Positions 43,501-49,875 of a stretch of DNA of 64,000 bases are shown one piece after another (within the stretch, counting starts at the first letter, position 1; the number at the start of each line of letters is the position of its first letter). The notes under the pieces are model-generated. The model saw nothing but the letters and a program-made list of their open reading frames with translations, was not told the origin of the DNA and searched no databases. The DNA comes from Cristatella mucedo (lineage: Eukaryota > Bryozoa > Phylactolaemata > Cristatellidae). The position numbers and the translations under genes are program-made. The stretch covers positions 8,754,001-8,818,000 of the forward strand of contig WPIO01000004.1 in the NCBI GenBank assembly GCA_009760855.2, given 5' to 3'.

Positions 43501-43966
43501 TTCAAACAAGAGTTCGGTGACACCAAAATAGCATCAGAAAATGCACCACGAACTTGTGCGACTACTCGGATAAACCGATATCACCATTTCATTTTAGGCA
43601 TTGTTATAACAGTTCGTAGCAGCGGATATGGCACACGACGGCCACCTCGATAAGGAGGGCACTGCGGTTTACGTGGGCAAGTGAACAGAACTTAATGCAC
43701 TTTGGAACTGTAAAGCATGAATAATTTCGCATAGACAATCGCTCAACTTAAGCGACATATCAGCGTGGGGCGAAGCAGAGCGTGAAATACGACTGTAAGC
43801 CCACGGCTACATACTCAGCGAGAAATATAAGACACAAGGCCTAAATCTCACTTTATACCACCCATAACAAAACTCCACGTTGCTCAAGCGCCTAGCACAT
43901 ACTTATTTCATCTACACGGCTTAAAAAGTTGTCTAATTCTTTTGAATCCGCGCTACCGGACGTCAT
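21066..43966 (-). CDS. TTC12: Tetratricopeptide repeat protein 12 (16 exons, spliced)
   Basis: TTC12 acts in the cytoplasm in preassembly of axonemal dynein arms; human loss causes primary ciliary dyskinesia. Exons in transcript order: 43966-43903, 43491-43381, 43105-42974, 42825-42677, 41784-41674, 39726-39600, 38349-38161, 32627-32558, 30135-30047, 29895-29715, 28839-28714, 26096-26030, 25930-25811, 25684-25267, 22986-22734, 21135-21066. All phases match, giving 758 residues (human about 705). Residues 1-21 ([13 protein letters not shown]) match the family N-terminus. TPRs lie at about 127-231 ([57 protein letters not shown]). An armadillo-like helical region fills about 290-758, ending [17 protein letters not shown]. 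Intron 6 uses a GC donor. Introns are loaded with LINE-A, LINE-B and SINE1. The gene is convergent with AMPD2 and co-oriented with PCBD1. Exons 8-12 are the least conserved, so their edges rest mainly on phase and splice sites. Confidence 0.95.
22000..22480 (+). pseudogene. Non-LTR retrotransposon endonuclease fragment
   Basis: An APE-type endonuclease trace: [12 protein letters not shown], then GGVLLV, then a YRPS-type block (near 22350) across frame breaks. TETWL and YRPS are typical of CR1/L2-like ORF2 endonuclease domains. It lies antisense in TTC12 intron 15, upstream of a poly-C tract (about 22569-22587). Confidence 0.65.
22734..22986 (-). CDS. TTC12: TTC12 exon 15
   Basis: Encodes [20 protein letters not shown] and ALCLTHCL, matching [22 protein letters not shown] of the family, then [16 protein letters not shown]. 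Acceptor atttgcag; donor GTAAGA; phase 1 in, phase 2 out. The exon is very GC-rich compared with its surroundings. Confidence 0.94.
23760..24440 (-). pseudogene. Decayed LINE reverse transcriptase fragment
   Basis: The - strand shows [11 protein letters not shown] followed by a [11 protein letters not shown]-type piece, the same position as LKLNDDKTNLLVMGKP in the 58 kb copy. Frame breaks follow. It lies in TTC12 intron 14. Confidence 0.55.
25035..25110 (-). repeat. LINE-A 3' hairpin fragment
   Basis: The + strand reads cgtatagtaccctgagagaa then cctctttctaggcac, the antisense LINE-A tail with slightly eroded arms. It is in intron 14, about 160 bp from exon 14. Confidence 0.6.
25267..25684 (-). 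CDS. TTC12: TTC12 exon 14 (largest exon)
   Basis: Encodes [20 protein letters not shown], matching LFREVIYTLLGLMMNLCLQ, and [20 protein letters not shown], then RQELLADGK. Acceptor gattcctgcag; donor GTATGT; phase 0 in, phase 1 out. A farther-upstream acceptor would put a TAA in frame. Confidence 0.93.
25811..25930 (-). CDS. TTC12: TTC12 exon 13
   Basis: Encodes [20 protein letters not shown] and an armadillo-like continuation ending VETTVGLL. It aligns with [20 protein letters not shown] of the family. Acceptor tttgacag; donor GTAAGT; phase 0/0. Confidence 0.88.
26030..26096 (-). CDS. TTC12: TTC12 exon 12
   Basis: Encodes [20 protein letters not shown] then LL, following a split Arg. Acceptor tattttag; donor GTAATT. 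The intron to exon 13 is only 99 bp. Weakly conserved but phase-consistent. Confidence 0.8.
26604..26860 (-). mobile_element. LINE-A 3' end fragment
   Basis: The + strand starts with TAA repeats, then cttgtatagcgcccgcc, agttctctttctagac, and the degraded 3'UTR block gtgattagtggcagcacgca. It is in TTC12 intron 11, sense to the gene. Confidence 0.75.
27455..27625 (-). repeat. SINE2 copy
   Basis: The + strand shows ttgctgatttaacagcctc, ggcaataaaggatcgcccac, then caggattcgaacccacaacc, which is an antisense box B (GTGGGTTCGAATCCTG). The antisense A-box-like region ends near 27610. Confidence 0.7.
27873..28124 (+). CDS. Unidentified ORF / possible nested exon inside TTC12 intron 11
   Basis: An uninterrupted frame of 83 codons runs from just after a TAG to a TGA. 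It includes [35 protein letters not shown] and [19 protein letters not shown]. The composition (Lys/Arg/Pro/Tyr rich, hydrophilic, few low-complexity runs) looks protein-like. No ATG opens it; an acceptor-like ctgactaggtag precedes it, so it could be a terminal exon of a nested + strand gene. It could also be a transposon fragment. I do not recognise the family. Confidence 0.25.
   Translation, partial: RPPRSQLIRTPRLRTKNELERVRSQLAGPFASRLLPTHINEAKSHNRTTHLGLGGKPKEPHKFNYPAARRQYIRMTKKDHKSY
28714..28839 (-). CDS. TTC12: TTC12 exon 11
   Basis: Encodes [20 protein letters not shown] and [17 protein letters not shown], an armadillo-like helix pair aligning with LLEALVSFLDF...LFTDLALEER. Acceptor cttttag; donor GTATGC; phase 2/2. 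Confidence 0.88.
28998..29156. repeat. (TACA)n tetranucleotide microsatellite
   Basis: About 120 bp of near-pure TACA units with a few interruptions, in TTC12 intron 10. The Tyr/Ile/His open frames through it are artefacts. Confidence 0.96.
29715..29895 (-). CDS. TTC12: TTC12 exon 10
   Basis: Encodes [20 protein letters not shown], then [20 protein letters not shown] and [10 protein letters not shown]. It aligns with ENQRVLVIHHDRARLLAALL...INHLDLTR. Acceptor ctttcag; donor GTACCT; phase 1 in, 2 out. Confidence 0.91.
30047..30135 (-). CDS. TTC12: TTC12 exon 9
   Basis: Encodes [20 protein letters not shown] and VLVKVCDQN, aligning with [29 protein letters not shown]. Acceptor ccctgcag; donor GTAAGG; phase 2 in, 1 out. 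Confidence 0.91.
30208..30350 (+). mobile_element. SINE1 copy
   Basis: The tRNA-like head (ggtacagtggttaaggtact) carries box A, and ggtcgtgggctcgagccc is box B. The LINE-A-like 3' hairpin tail follows (gaagagagattaagttctct) and then gctatacaaatgaattat. It sits antisense in TTC12 intron 8, 73 bp upstream of the exon 9 acceptor. Confidence 0.88.
30875..31102 (-). other. Unidentified open frame
   Basis: A 75-codon frame containing [20 protein letters not shown] and [18 protein letters not shown] has protein-like composition but no recognised family. It is in TTC12 intron 8, has no partner exon in TTC12, and may be transposon debris. Confidence 0.15.
31462..31533 (-). pseudogene. tRNA-like sequence (tRNA pseudogene or SINE head)
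   Basis: On the - strand it starts GTCCCGGTAGCTCAATCGCT with a perfect D-stem (GCTC/GAGC) and a potential GTT anticodon (ACCGTTAACC). The anticodon stem, T-arm and acceptor stem do not pair properly, so it is not an intact tRNA. Confidence 0.4.
31565..32010. repeat. Dispersed repeat R1, copy 1
   Basis: It shares ordered blocks with 54440-54885: cagttgagagg, cggcagcccggcacaaatcc-like, ggaacgaacaatg, attcatgcatgga-like, taaagtgc and acccagcctg-gacaggt. No terminal repeats or coding domain recognised. It lies in TTC12 intron 8. Confidence 0.65.
31615..31669. repeat. 55-bp palindrome with 27-bp arms
   Basis: The arms run 31615-31641 and 31643-31669. They begin CTTGCTCTTGCAGCC and end GCTGCAAGAGCAAG, with one mismatch and a single-base spacer. 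Confidence 0.93.
32558..32627 (-). CDS. TTC12: TTC12 exon 8
   Basis: Encodes [20 protein letters not shown] then IA, aligning with [24 protein letters not shown]. Acceptor ttttttcag; donor GTAAGC; phase 1 in, 2 out. Confidence 0.9.
33138..33320 (-). mobile_element. LINE-A 3' end fragment
   Basis: The + strand has AAT/ATA repeats, then the eroded hairpin (cctccgagacttaatcttct, tctaggcactttacat), then gaatggttagtggtagagc. In TTC12 intron 7. Confidence 0.65.
33459..33668 (+). pseudogene. Fragment of a dispersed multicopy gene family ([15 protein letters not shown] motif)
   Basis: The frame contains [20 protein letters not shown] and [13 protein letters not shown] recall this N-terminal cysteine-containing pattern from a family of multicopy, transposon-associated proteins in invertebrate genomes, in which a WREP...DCYFC block normally follows. 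That downstream block is missing, so the copy looks truncated. It lies antisense in TTC12 intron 7. Family identity is from memory and unverified. Confidence 0.4.
33700..35150. other. TTC12 intron 7 interior, nothing recognised
   Basis: AT-rich intronic sequence. A possible degraded SINE head lies near 34740-34810. No gene, RNA or clear element otherwise. Confidence 0.4.
35160..37420 (-). pseudogene. LINE-B element, reverse transcriptase remnant and 3' end
   Basis: Reading - strand: a linker [18 protein letters not shown], then [17 protein letters not shown], then [48 protein letters not shown] and [15 protein letters not shown]. The 3' end is the GTTACAGACCTAG-type region. Multiple stops and frameshifts make it inactive. 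It lies in TTC12 intron 7, sense to the gene. Confidence 0.88.
37450..37539. repeat. (CG)n(CA)n microsatellite
   Basis: A short alternating CG run (37450-37461) followed by about 39 CA units. Alternating purine-pyrimidine throughout. Confidence 0.95.
37560..37680 (+). repeat. LINE-A 3'UTR fragment
   Basis: The + strand contains gtgattcgtcctttatgtgc, gcgtgctgacactgtgcatg and ctgccactaaccacac, the reverse complement of the block next to the tails at 40.4 and 57.5 kb. The hairpin itself is missing. Confidence 0.75.
38161..38349 (-). CDS. TTC12: TTC12 exon 7
   Basis: Encodes [20 protein letters not shown], then [20 protein letters not shown], aligning with [23 protein letters not shown]...PLFYAGGIEILTEMI. 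It is a charged helical linker into the armadillo region. Acceptor ggccgcag; donor GTGAGC; phase 1/1. Confidence 0.94.
38443..38590 (+). mobile_element. SINE1 copy, near full length
   Basis: Begins gccgagctggtttggcccag; box A is around ggcccagcggttaagg and box B is at 38500-38516. The 3' hairpin tail is partly eroded (aagcccctgaatacagattg), then ggcgctgcataaatgaatg. It is antisense in TTC12 intron 6, 93 bp upstream of the exon 7 acceptor. Confidence 0.9.
39600..39726 (-). CDS. TTC12: TTC12 exon 6 (TPR3; GC donor)
   Basis: Encodes [20 protein letters not shown] and [20 protein letters not shown]. Acceptor aggtgcag. The exon ends AAAAG and the intron starts GCAAGT; the phase-1 end joins exon 7 as Ala-Tyr. 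The only nearby GT donor (about 20 bp downstream) would break the frame. Confidence 0.92.
39912..40030 (-). repeat. LINE-A tail fragments, partly duplicated
   Basis: A (TAA)n tract with acttgataaagtgccctcag is followed by a second tail-like piece (atacatttgtatagtatgc...ttctctgtctgggg). This suggests two insertion events. Confidence 0.55.
40204..41562 (-). mobile_element. LINE-A copy, RT C-terminus plus 3'UTR and hairpin tail
   Basis: On the - strand: [55 protein letters not shown], then the C-terminal blocks [20 protein letters not shown] and [13 protein letters not shown], the 3'UTR and a (TAA)n tail. Frameshifts and stops break it. It is truncated 5' of the RT core. It lies in TTC12 intron 5, sense to the gene. 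Confidence 0.9.
41674..41784 (-). CDS. TTC12: TTC12 exon 5 (TPR2)
   Basis: Encodes [20 protein letters not shown] and DCNWALK, one of the most conserved TTC12 blocks. Acceptor cattacag; donor GTAATT; phase 0/0. Confidence 0.97.
42677..42825 (-). CDS. TTC12: TTC12 exon 4 (TPR1)
   Basis: Encodes [20 protein letters not shown] and [20 protein letters not shown], matching [20 protein letters not shown] and LKEKGNEAFAEGNYETAI. Acceptor gcacacag; donor GTGAGT; phase 1 in, 0 out. Confidence 0.97.
42974..43105 (-). CDS. TTC12: TTC12 exon 3
   Basis: Encodes [20 protein letters not shown] and [18 protein letters not shown] aligns with the family's RTTLNK. Acceptor gctttcag; donor GTATGC; phase 1/1. 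Confidence 0.9.
43381..43491 (-). CDS. TTC12: TTC12 exon 2
   Basis: Encodes [20 protein letters not shown] and ADAYIKNAV. Acceptor gtttcag; donor GTAAGG; phase 1/1. It continues VDEI of exon 1. Confidence 0.92.
43903..43966 (-). CDS. TTC12: TTC12 exon 1 (start)
   Basis: Begins ATG at 43966-43964 and encodes [20 protein letters not shown] then I, matching the family's LQKFLKNVDEI. Donor GTATGT. This is the first ATG downstream of the X-box/ETS cluster. Confidence 0.94.
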
Positions 43967-43980
43967 GCTTCTAGAAAGAG

Positions 43981-44026
43981 CGGAAGTGCACCCGTTGCCA
44001 ATAACGCTTGGGCTTAGCAACTTCCG
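43981..44026 (-). promoter_or_regulatory. TTC12 promoter: X-box-like (RFX) site between paired ETS-like sites
   Basis: On + strand: CGGAAGTG (43981-43988), GTTGCCAATAAC (43994-44005, which also contains a CCAAT box), AGCAAC (44016-44021) and ACTTCCG (44020-44026). On the gene strand GTTATTGGCAAC resembles the X-box bound by RFX factors at ciliary genes. It lies 28-39 bp upstream of the ATG. No TATA box. Function is inferred from motif and gene identity. Confidence 0.5.
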
Positions 44027-44224
44027 TCGTCTGTGCTAGCCTTGACACTGTTCGCGCGGTCAAGTGACCTGAAAAACCTGAATGTACTCGGAGAAAATAG
44101 AACGACAAATAAAGAAAGAGCTGAATTTCTATTAAATTGCGCAGTGTCAAAAGAATTAACTACTCATTATTAGAGCACCACCACAACTTTTGATAAGCTT
44201 AAGGTTGACCGCCTGCGGTGGCAT

Positions 44225-44400
44225 CTCTGTAATGTAATGTAATGTATCTCCGTCTGTAACTCCACAAAGCCATACAGACTATGTGGGTATTACGCAGGGA
44301 GTTTTGTTCAGCGCACTCACAGCCTAAGCGGATTTGCAACTTGAGTGGAGCAATGCGGGGCCTACGCCGCTACCCTGAGCACAGAATAAAGATTAAAGTG
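44225..44400 (-). repeat. LINE-B 3' end fragment
   Basis: The + strand starts with an (ATGTA)n run, then ctccgtctgtaactccacaa, gccatacagactatgtggg, and the cagcctaagcgg block, matching the 3' end at 35.16 kb. The TACAT-type repeat is the likely LINE-B 3' tail. Confidence 0.75.
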
Positions 44401-44404
44401 TTGT

Positions 44405-44575
44405 TGAATATATGTGAACAACCAGCTGAATTCATATAGCGCTAAACCGAGGAGAAAGATGAGCATGTCTTGCCGTCCTCGGGAAATTGAACCGATGACC
44501 TCTGATGCAGACGTTTAAATCACGCGAACTCACCCCTTTCGATCAAGAGTGTAGTAGCGTGAGTTCTATCGGGCT
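44405..44575 (-). repeat. tRNA-derived SINE-like element (third type)
   Basis: The + strand shows gctgaattcatatagcgcta, gaggagaaagatgagcatgt, then gaaattgaaccgatgacc, an antisense box-B-like stretch (GGTCATCGGTTCAATTTC). Only one copy was seen in this window, so family status is tentative. Confidence 0.35.
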
Positions 44576-44789
44576 GCGGGCCTCTTAAGCCGTTCAACGC
44601 GCCGCTTGGAGTGCCCGCTGCGATTCGTTGGCTCCGACAAGGTTAGGCCATTTCGTCTCCTTCAAAAGGTGCGGCCGCTTTGCAAGTTTTCTGGCAATGC
44701 TGCTGAACTCGACTCCATCAAATCTTCCTCGGGTGACTGATTTCGATACGCTAAATATCGCTAAAGTAGGTTTCACAGCCCCATAAGAC

Positions 44790-45240
44790 TAGGCTGGCGT
44801 TGCGGCGGCGATCTTTCAGCAGCGCATTCTTGCGGCGTTTACGCGGCTGTCGATGCGAATGCGGCGGTCAAAGCACTACTGTCTACCCTAGCAGGGTTCA
44901 CTGACCGAGTGCCGCCGACACCTCGCACGGCCCGCGGCCGGGATTCAAAGCGGCTCGGCTGAGTTGACCCATTTGATTTTGGCTTCTGGACAGCGGGGTA
45001 GGCGGGGCGGATCACCTCGCAGCAGCAGCAGCAGCAGCGCTGCGGCGGGAGTTCACGGCCGCGTACGCCGCCCGCCGCAGCGCTAGGCCTGGTCGGTCGC
45101 GCGGCGGCTCTCGTTCCTCGGACAGTAGTGGAGCAGCTGTTCGTTTCTAGGCGGCGCGGCCGGTCGCCGACAAGAACAGCGGAGCCACGCTTGACCGAAC
45201 TCGCACCAGCCTGCGTTCCCTTTAGTTGCGTTTTATTTAG
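44790..45240. promoter_or_regulatory. CpG-rich island without a recognised gene
   Basis: A strongly CpG-rich block (runs such as gttgcggcggcgatc, cgcggcggctctcg) between the TTC12 start and the PCBD1 end, with a (CAG)6 tract near 45020. The 139-codon open frame on - is low-complexity and probably spurious. It could be a promoter or non-coding exon, possibly upstream TTC12. Confidence 0.35.
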
Positions 45241-46086
45241 AGTCTGCCAGTGGCGCACTGCTCAGTTGGCTAGTGCGATTGCAATTATGCAATTATGCGA
45301 GAAATAGGGCTGCCGTTCCTCCGGCGCTAGTGGCGAGAATTAGCTCTGAAAAGTAAGGAGCCTACACACGACGGTACGAGGGGACCTGGGAGAACCAGCA
45401 CGCCCGCTGGCGAAGCCAGAGGACGGCCCGCATCGGACGGGGCATCGCCCCTCCCCCACCTTACGGCGGGGCAGCGACCTGAATCGACCCCTTCTTATGC
45501 CCACCGACCGCCCCGCCACAGACGACCAAACTATGCCTTATGCCTTAATTTAATTATATGAAAAAACTGCTGAGTTGGAGTCGAATAATGAATATGAATT
45601 TCTGCTACATTCTTTTTCATTACTTGCGGGCCTAAGCCCCGCCTAAATGGAAATATTTTGCGGGTCTTTCGCATTAGATGAAAATCCTGGTTCAGCCACT
45701 GAGCACACCTCCTAATTTTAGAAACAAGCTCACTCCATCATATCTAAAGGGGAAAAGTAAAAGACGGAGCTTAATAAGGAACACGATCGATGGAGTAAGT
45801 ATCTATCGTAGGAGTAGCGGCGTAAGGCGGCCGGAGATAAGTACCAGAGTTGGCTGCAGGAGTGAGCGCTGAGGTTTTGAGGTTACACTGTTGCCTGCAC
45901 GCTCCTTGTTCGAGGTGGCATGCGAGCATAAACCATCTTGAAACCTAGATCAAAAGTCTTTAAAAGAAAAAAGAGTAAATAGCAGTATGAGCTATAAATA
46001 GTAGTAAAACGCTACAGTCTAAATAGCGGTATAAGTAGTTATTCAAATAAACAGCATAAATTGCAGTGTAAATAGACTTATACATC

Positions 46087-46230
46087 GCCGAGCTGGTTTG
46101 GTCTGGCGGTTAAGGTGCTCGCCCCAACCAAGGTCTGACTGAGGTCGTGGGCTCGAGTCCCGAGGCATATGTGAAGCGCCTGAATAGAGATTAAGTTCTC
46201 TTGGGGCGCTATATAAATGAATTATATTTA
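46087..46230 (+). mobile_element. SINE1 copy, full length
   Basis: Head gccgagctggtttggtctgg, box A cggttaaggtgctcgcc, box B ggtcgtgggctcgagtcc, and an intact hairpin tail (gcgcctgaatagagattaag, ttctcttggggcgc), then tatataaatgaattat. Confidence 0.93.
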
Positions 46231-46341
46231 TTGTTCTTCGAGGACCCGAGTGTGCCGGGAGGTGGATAATTGTGAAGCAGTTCAGTACGGCAAAGTAGGC
46301 GGTAGCGGTAGCCAAAATGACTCCCCATCGAACGACGAATC

Positions 46342-46684
46342 GACTTCAAGGTTTTGTCACTTACTTTTAGGTCCCTTCATAATCTTTCTCGAGCCTACCT
46401 ATCCGAACTACTTCCCAATCAGGCCAGGCATAATAAAACAACCTCTTCTGACTCAAGTCGCTTAGCTGGGCCTGGAACCTACCTCAAATCCTGTTGACAC
46501 CATGCCTTTAGTTCGTATGCTCTAAAACCCTGGAACCCGCTCCCAACTGACGTCACGACTTCCCCCTGAGTTGGCGACATTCAAAAAGAAGCTAAAACGC
46601 CATCGTGTTTCTCACAGCATTTTCTTGGTCCGTGTAATTGTTCTTTTTGTACTTAGCCGTTCTGACGCTGTACACCAAGTTAAA
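46342..46684 (+). pseudogene. LINE-A C-terminal fragment
   Basis: Blocks RFCHLLLGPFIIFLEPTY, a TSNP piece, a LTSRLP piece and ATFKKKLKRH parallel [18 protein letters not shown]...[11 protein letters not shown] of the 40 kb copy, with frame changes. It is directly followed by a SINE2 copy. Confidence 0.7.
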
Positions 46685-46850
46685 GTTTAAGGTTAGCTGA
46701 TCCAACAGCTTCATTTTTATAGCGGTAGAAGAGCCTTAATGGCTACTACCACCACTTGCAATGGCCAATAAAGGATCACGCACTAAAGAGTTCGAACCCA
46801 CGGCCTGGATCGTGAAGAGAGAGCACCTAAACACTGGGCTGAGACAGAGA
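46685..46850 (-). repeat. SINE2 copy
   Basis: The + strand reads aaggttagctgatccaacag, gcggtagaagagcc, caatggccaataaaggatca, and agttcgaacccacggcct (antisense box B). Confidence 0.75.
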
Positions 46851-46869
46851 GGCGGCACATGTACCATAT

Positions 46870-47180
46870 TTTACAGTGTATAAGCCCCGCCCCGATGTAT
46901 GAGCGCCAAATTTTTGAATCAAGTTTTTGGAAAAAATATTTTCATTCAATAACTGAATGAACTGAACAAAATTGACATTCATAGAAATCAGTCATGTCAC
47001 TATCACTGTCCTCTGCATCAGAAATGATACCATCTCCGTCTTCCTCGTTCGTATCGCAGGCTGGAAATTTGGTGGAAACCACGTTATCGTCAATGTCGTC
47101 ACTCTCTTCATAGACTGCGTCATCTTCCGTTCCATCCTAGCAGCCATTACACTGGTAAGAAGTATTGTAAAATGTTGACA
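46870..47180 (-). mobile_element. pogo/Tigger-like DNA transposon remnant, C-terminal end
   Basis: At 46872 a TA is followed by CAGTGTATAAGCCCCGCCCC, a terminal-repeat-like start. On the - strand a frame reads DGTEDDAVYEESDD, then an acidic tail EEDGDGIISDAEDSDSDMTD and a stop. An acidic DGTEDD-type C-terminus is typical of pogo/Tigger transposases as I recall them. A stop lies immediately upstream and the catalytic core is not recognisable. Confidence 0.45.
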
Positions 47181-48104
47181 CAAAAACTTTTCGCACTCTT
47201 GGAATCAAGGTATCAAATATTTCAGCCTTTGTGGACTGCTGAGAAAGAAAATTTCCCAGAAACCGGATTTGGTCGAGTTAGCAGTATTTGCAACCAATCG
47301 TGCATGCTGCAACCTCTGTTTTATCACCAGGTGCAAAAAGCAATAATGACCCTGCCCTGTAGTACCTGGGGGCTATTTCTGGCTTCTGACACAGTCGCCA
47401 CTTTCGAAGGTTATTAAATTTTTCGAGCCGTATTAGGAGAGCGACCTAAGATTCACTGGAAGCAAAAGTACCCCCTCTTTAAAAGAGTACTCGATAACCT
47501 TGTCGGTTATTTGTTCAGCAATACGCAGGGTTGCGAAGCGCTGCTTTCAGCACGAACAACCATAGGCTTGACACGGTTCGAAACGATGCCAGAAGTCGAT
47601 GACGCTGTAGGAAAGAAAAACTGCCCAACGGCCAGTTTCTACAAACGACGAACTAAATATATCTTTAAAATTACTTCACTTGTCTCAAATCTTAGTTTTA
47701 AATTTGCGGCACAATATGTAACTACTTCCCCATAGTCTCAAGACAAACTTTTAAGAAATGCAGATCCCACGATTTTGGCGTCTCACGTATGTGCCAAGAT
47801 TTCTAAATAAGTTTTGTACTGTCCGACAGGTCTTTTTTCCACTAAAAAACTTAGCTGGTTGGGATCTGTTCAAGGTCTGTCTTTTTTCACAAGTTATCCT
47901 CTCCCTCTTGTCCATGTAACCGCCAGCCACAATCTTGGCTTTCACTCTTATGCATAAAACACACAGTAGTCCACGTGCTCTGATCCATTTTTGCCTTCAG
48001 GTATTTCAAACTCGCCCAGATTCATTGCATTCAATGTGCTGCTGGCATTCATATTTGGATGGTAACTAAATTTCTTCAAATTGAATGATAAACCCAACTG
48101 AATC

Positions 48105-48720
48105 GTTATAATAATAATAATAATAATAATAATGATACACTTGATAAAGCGCCCTCAGAGAACTCAATTTCTTTCTAGGCGCTTTACATTTGATGCAAAG
48201 GGAAACGCGATTGAATGGTTAGTGATATCATGCTTGATAAACAACATGAATAATATGTTAGGTGTGACATGCACAGGGTCAGCATGCAAATGTGGTTAGT
48301 GGCAGCATGCACAGTGTCAGCACGCATAAGCACATGAAGGACGAATCACAAGGACCCACCTAATGCTGTCCTAAATAAGCGTGTTTTTAAGTTCTTTTTA
48401 AATGTGGTCAAGTCATGGGATGTCGTGACGAAAGTTGGGAGCGAGTTCCAGGCTTTGGGAGCATACGAACTAAATGCATGGTCTCCAAAGGATTTGAGGT
48501 CTGTACGATGTATTGGCAAACTGTTGGATTCCGAAAAGCTGATGGTACGATGCTTAGCCTGGTTGGGGAGTATATCTGAGAGATAGGTTGGAGCCAAAGA
48601 ATGATGTGACCTAAAAGTGAGCGACAAAACCATTAAGTCGATTCGTTGCTTGACTGGTTGCCAGTGCAGGTCGGCGAGAAGTGGTGCGATGATCGTTAAG
48701 AGAAATCGTGGCATCGCTCT
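48105..48720 (-). mobile_element. LINE-A 3' end (C-terminus, 3'UTR, hairpin, (TAA)n)
   Basis: On - strand: [33 protein letters not shown] and LTTFKKNLKTRLFRTAL, then the 3'UTR and the intact hairpin (+ strand gcgccctcagagaactcaat, ttctttctaggcgc). The (TAA)n tail lies at 48111-48133. The C-terminal frame here is open for 122 codons. Confidence 0.92.
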
Positions 48721-48909
48721 GAAACTGGTAAGCTTAACCCTTTAAATTGGCTCCGTATGCGATGTGGGTGTCCTGTTCTAAACACTATTATTATTATTAT
48801 AGTTCAAAACTGCACAGCTGGCCGAGTCTGTCGTGAACTGCGTAGCTGCCACATTACACCACTTCTCACCAATCTGCACTTCACACTGACCTGATTTATC
48901 CCAATTAAG

Positions 48910-49011
48910 TAAGGCCGCCTTCAACGACCAAGGTCATGGGCTCAAGCCGATCGGCATATGTAAAGTGACTGGACAGAGATTAAGTTCTGTTAAGGCGCTA
49001 TACAAATGAAT

Positions 49012-49030
<19 letters not shown>
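48910..49030 (+). mobile_element. SINE1 copy, 5'-eroded
   Basis: Box B ggtcatgggctcaagccg, then ggcatatgtaaagtgact, ggacagagattaagttctgt, aaggcgctatacaaatgaat and a (TA)n/(TG)n tail. The head is degraded. Confidence 0.8.
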
Positions 49031-49042
<12 letters not shown>

Positions 49043-49704
49043 TTACATATTGAGTTTCTGCCCCACACTTTCAGATCCCTCCAGGTCTTGCTCAGGCAAT
49101 ATCCTATCAACATCCTATCTGAAACATTTCTTCATCGGGCTTCCCATCGCCAGGGTAGGTATTCTCTTTCCGTGCCTGTGCAATGATTGCACTACAAAGT
49201 CCTACCCGGACTTCTGCCGATACTTTTTCCTCCGCCGGCGATCGGTAAACACTGCCTTCTTTCACGCCAGATTCCGGAAGTAGCGCTTGTGACTAGTAAA
49301 TGCAAATCAAATAGTGCACTTAGTCTGCGGTGAACTAGCCGTTCTCTCGACACGGAAGTTGGCCGCACCCCCTCATCCCCGTTGGCCTTTCGGAGCATTC
49401 ATTCACCACCTACACGCTTCCATCAACTTTACCTTCGCCCAGTGAACTTGAACCTTTTTTACTGATTGCTTTTCGTGCTCACCTGTGCATAATTCAGGTC
49501 GCTTACCAGCCAGAGGTCCTACTAAAGCCGGTTGCGGTGAGTGTCGTACTGTTTGCTTTCTTTAGCATACTGCCCTAAGCATGATGCCTCTCCTTTTGCC
49601 AGCTTGATGCCGTGCATGTCACTAACCTTTGCTTTTTGATTTTCTTGTAGAGTTGTAAAGCGCCTGGATTGAGATTTAGTTTTTTGGATGCAATAACACG
49701 ACCT

Positions 49705-49875
49705 GTTATGATTAGGTCTTAGCCTAGGGGTCAGGTGCTTGCTCTTCACCACACTGGCCGTGGGTCCGAGCCGTGCAGCAGGCAATCCTTTATTATCGGC
49801 TTGCAGAAGGTATGACAGCCGCTAAGGATTTTCTGCCCCAATATAAATGAGTCAGCCACACCAGCCAACTTTGAC
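49705..49875 (+). repeat. SINE2 copy
   Basis: Head taggggtcaggtgcttgctc, box B gccgtgggtccgagccgtgc, then caggcaatcctttattatc and the tail cagccacaccagccaac. Confidence 0.7.

Noticed and set aside
44839-45258. 139-codon - strand frame in the CpG-rich block
   Set aside because: Arg/Ala/Pro-rich with a Cys run from a CAG repeat. It has the appearance of stop-poor GC-rich DNA, not of a conserved protein.
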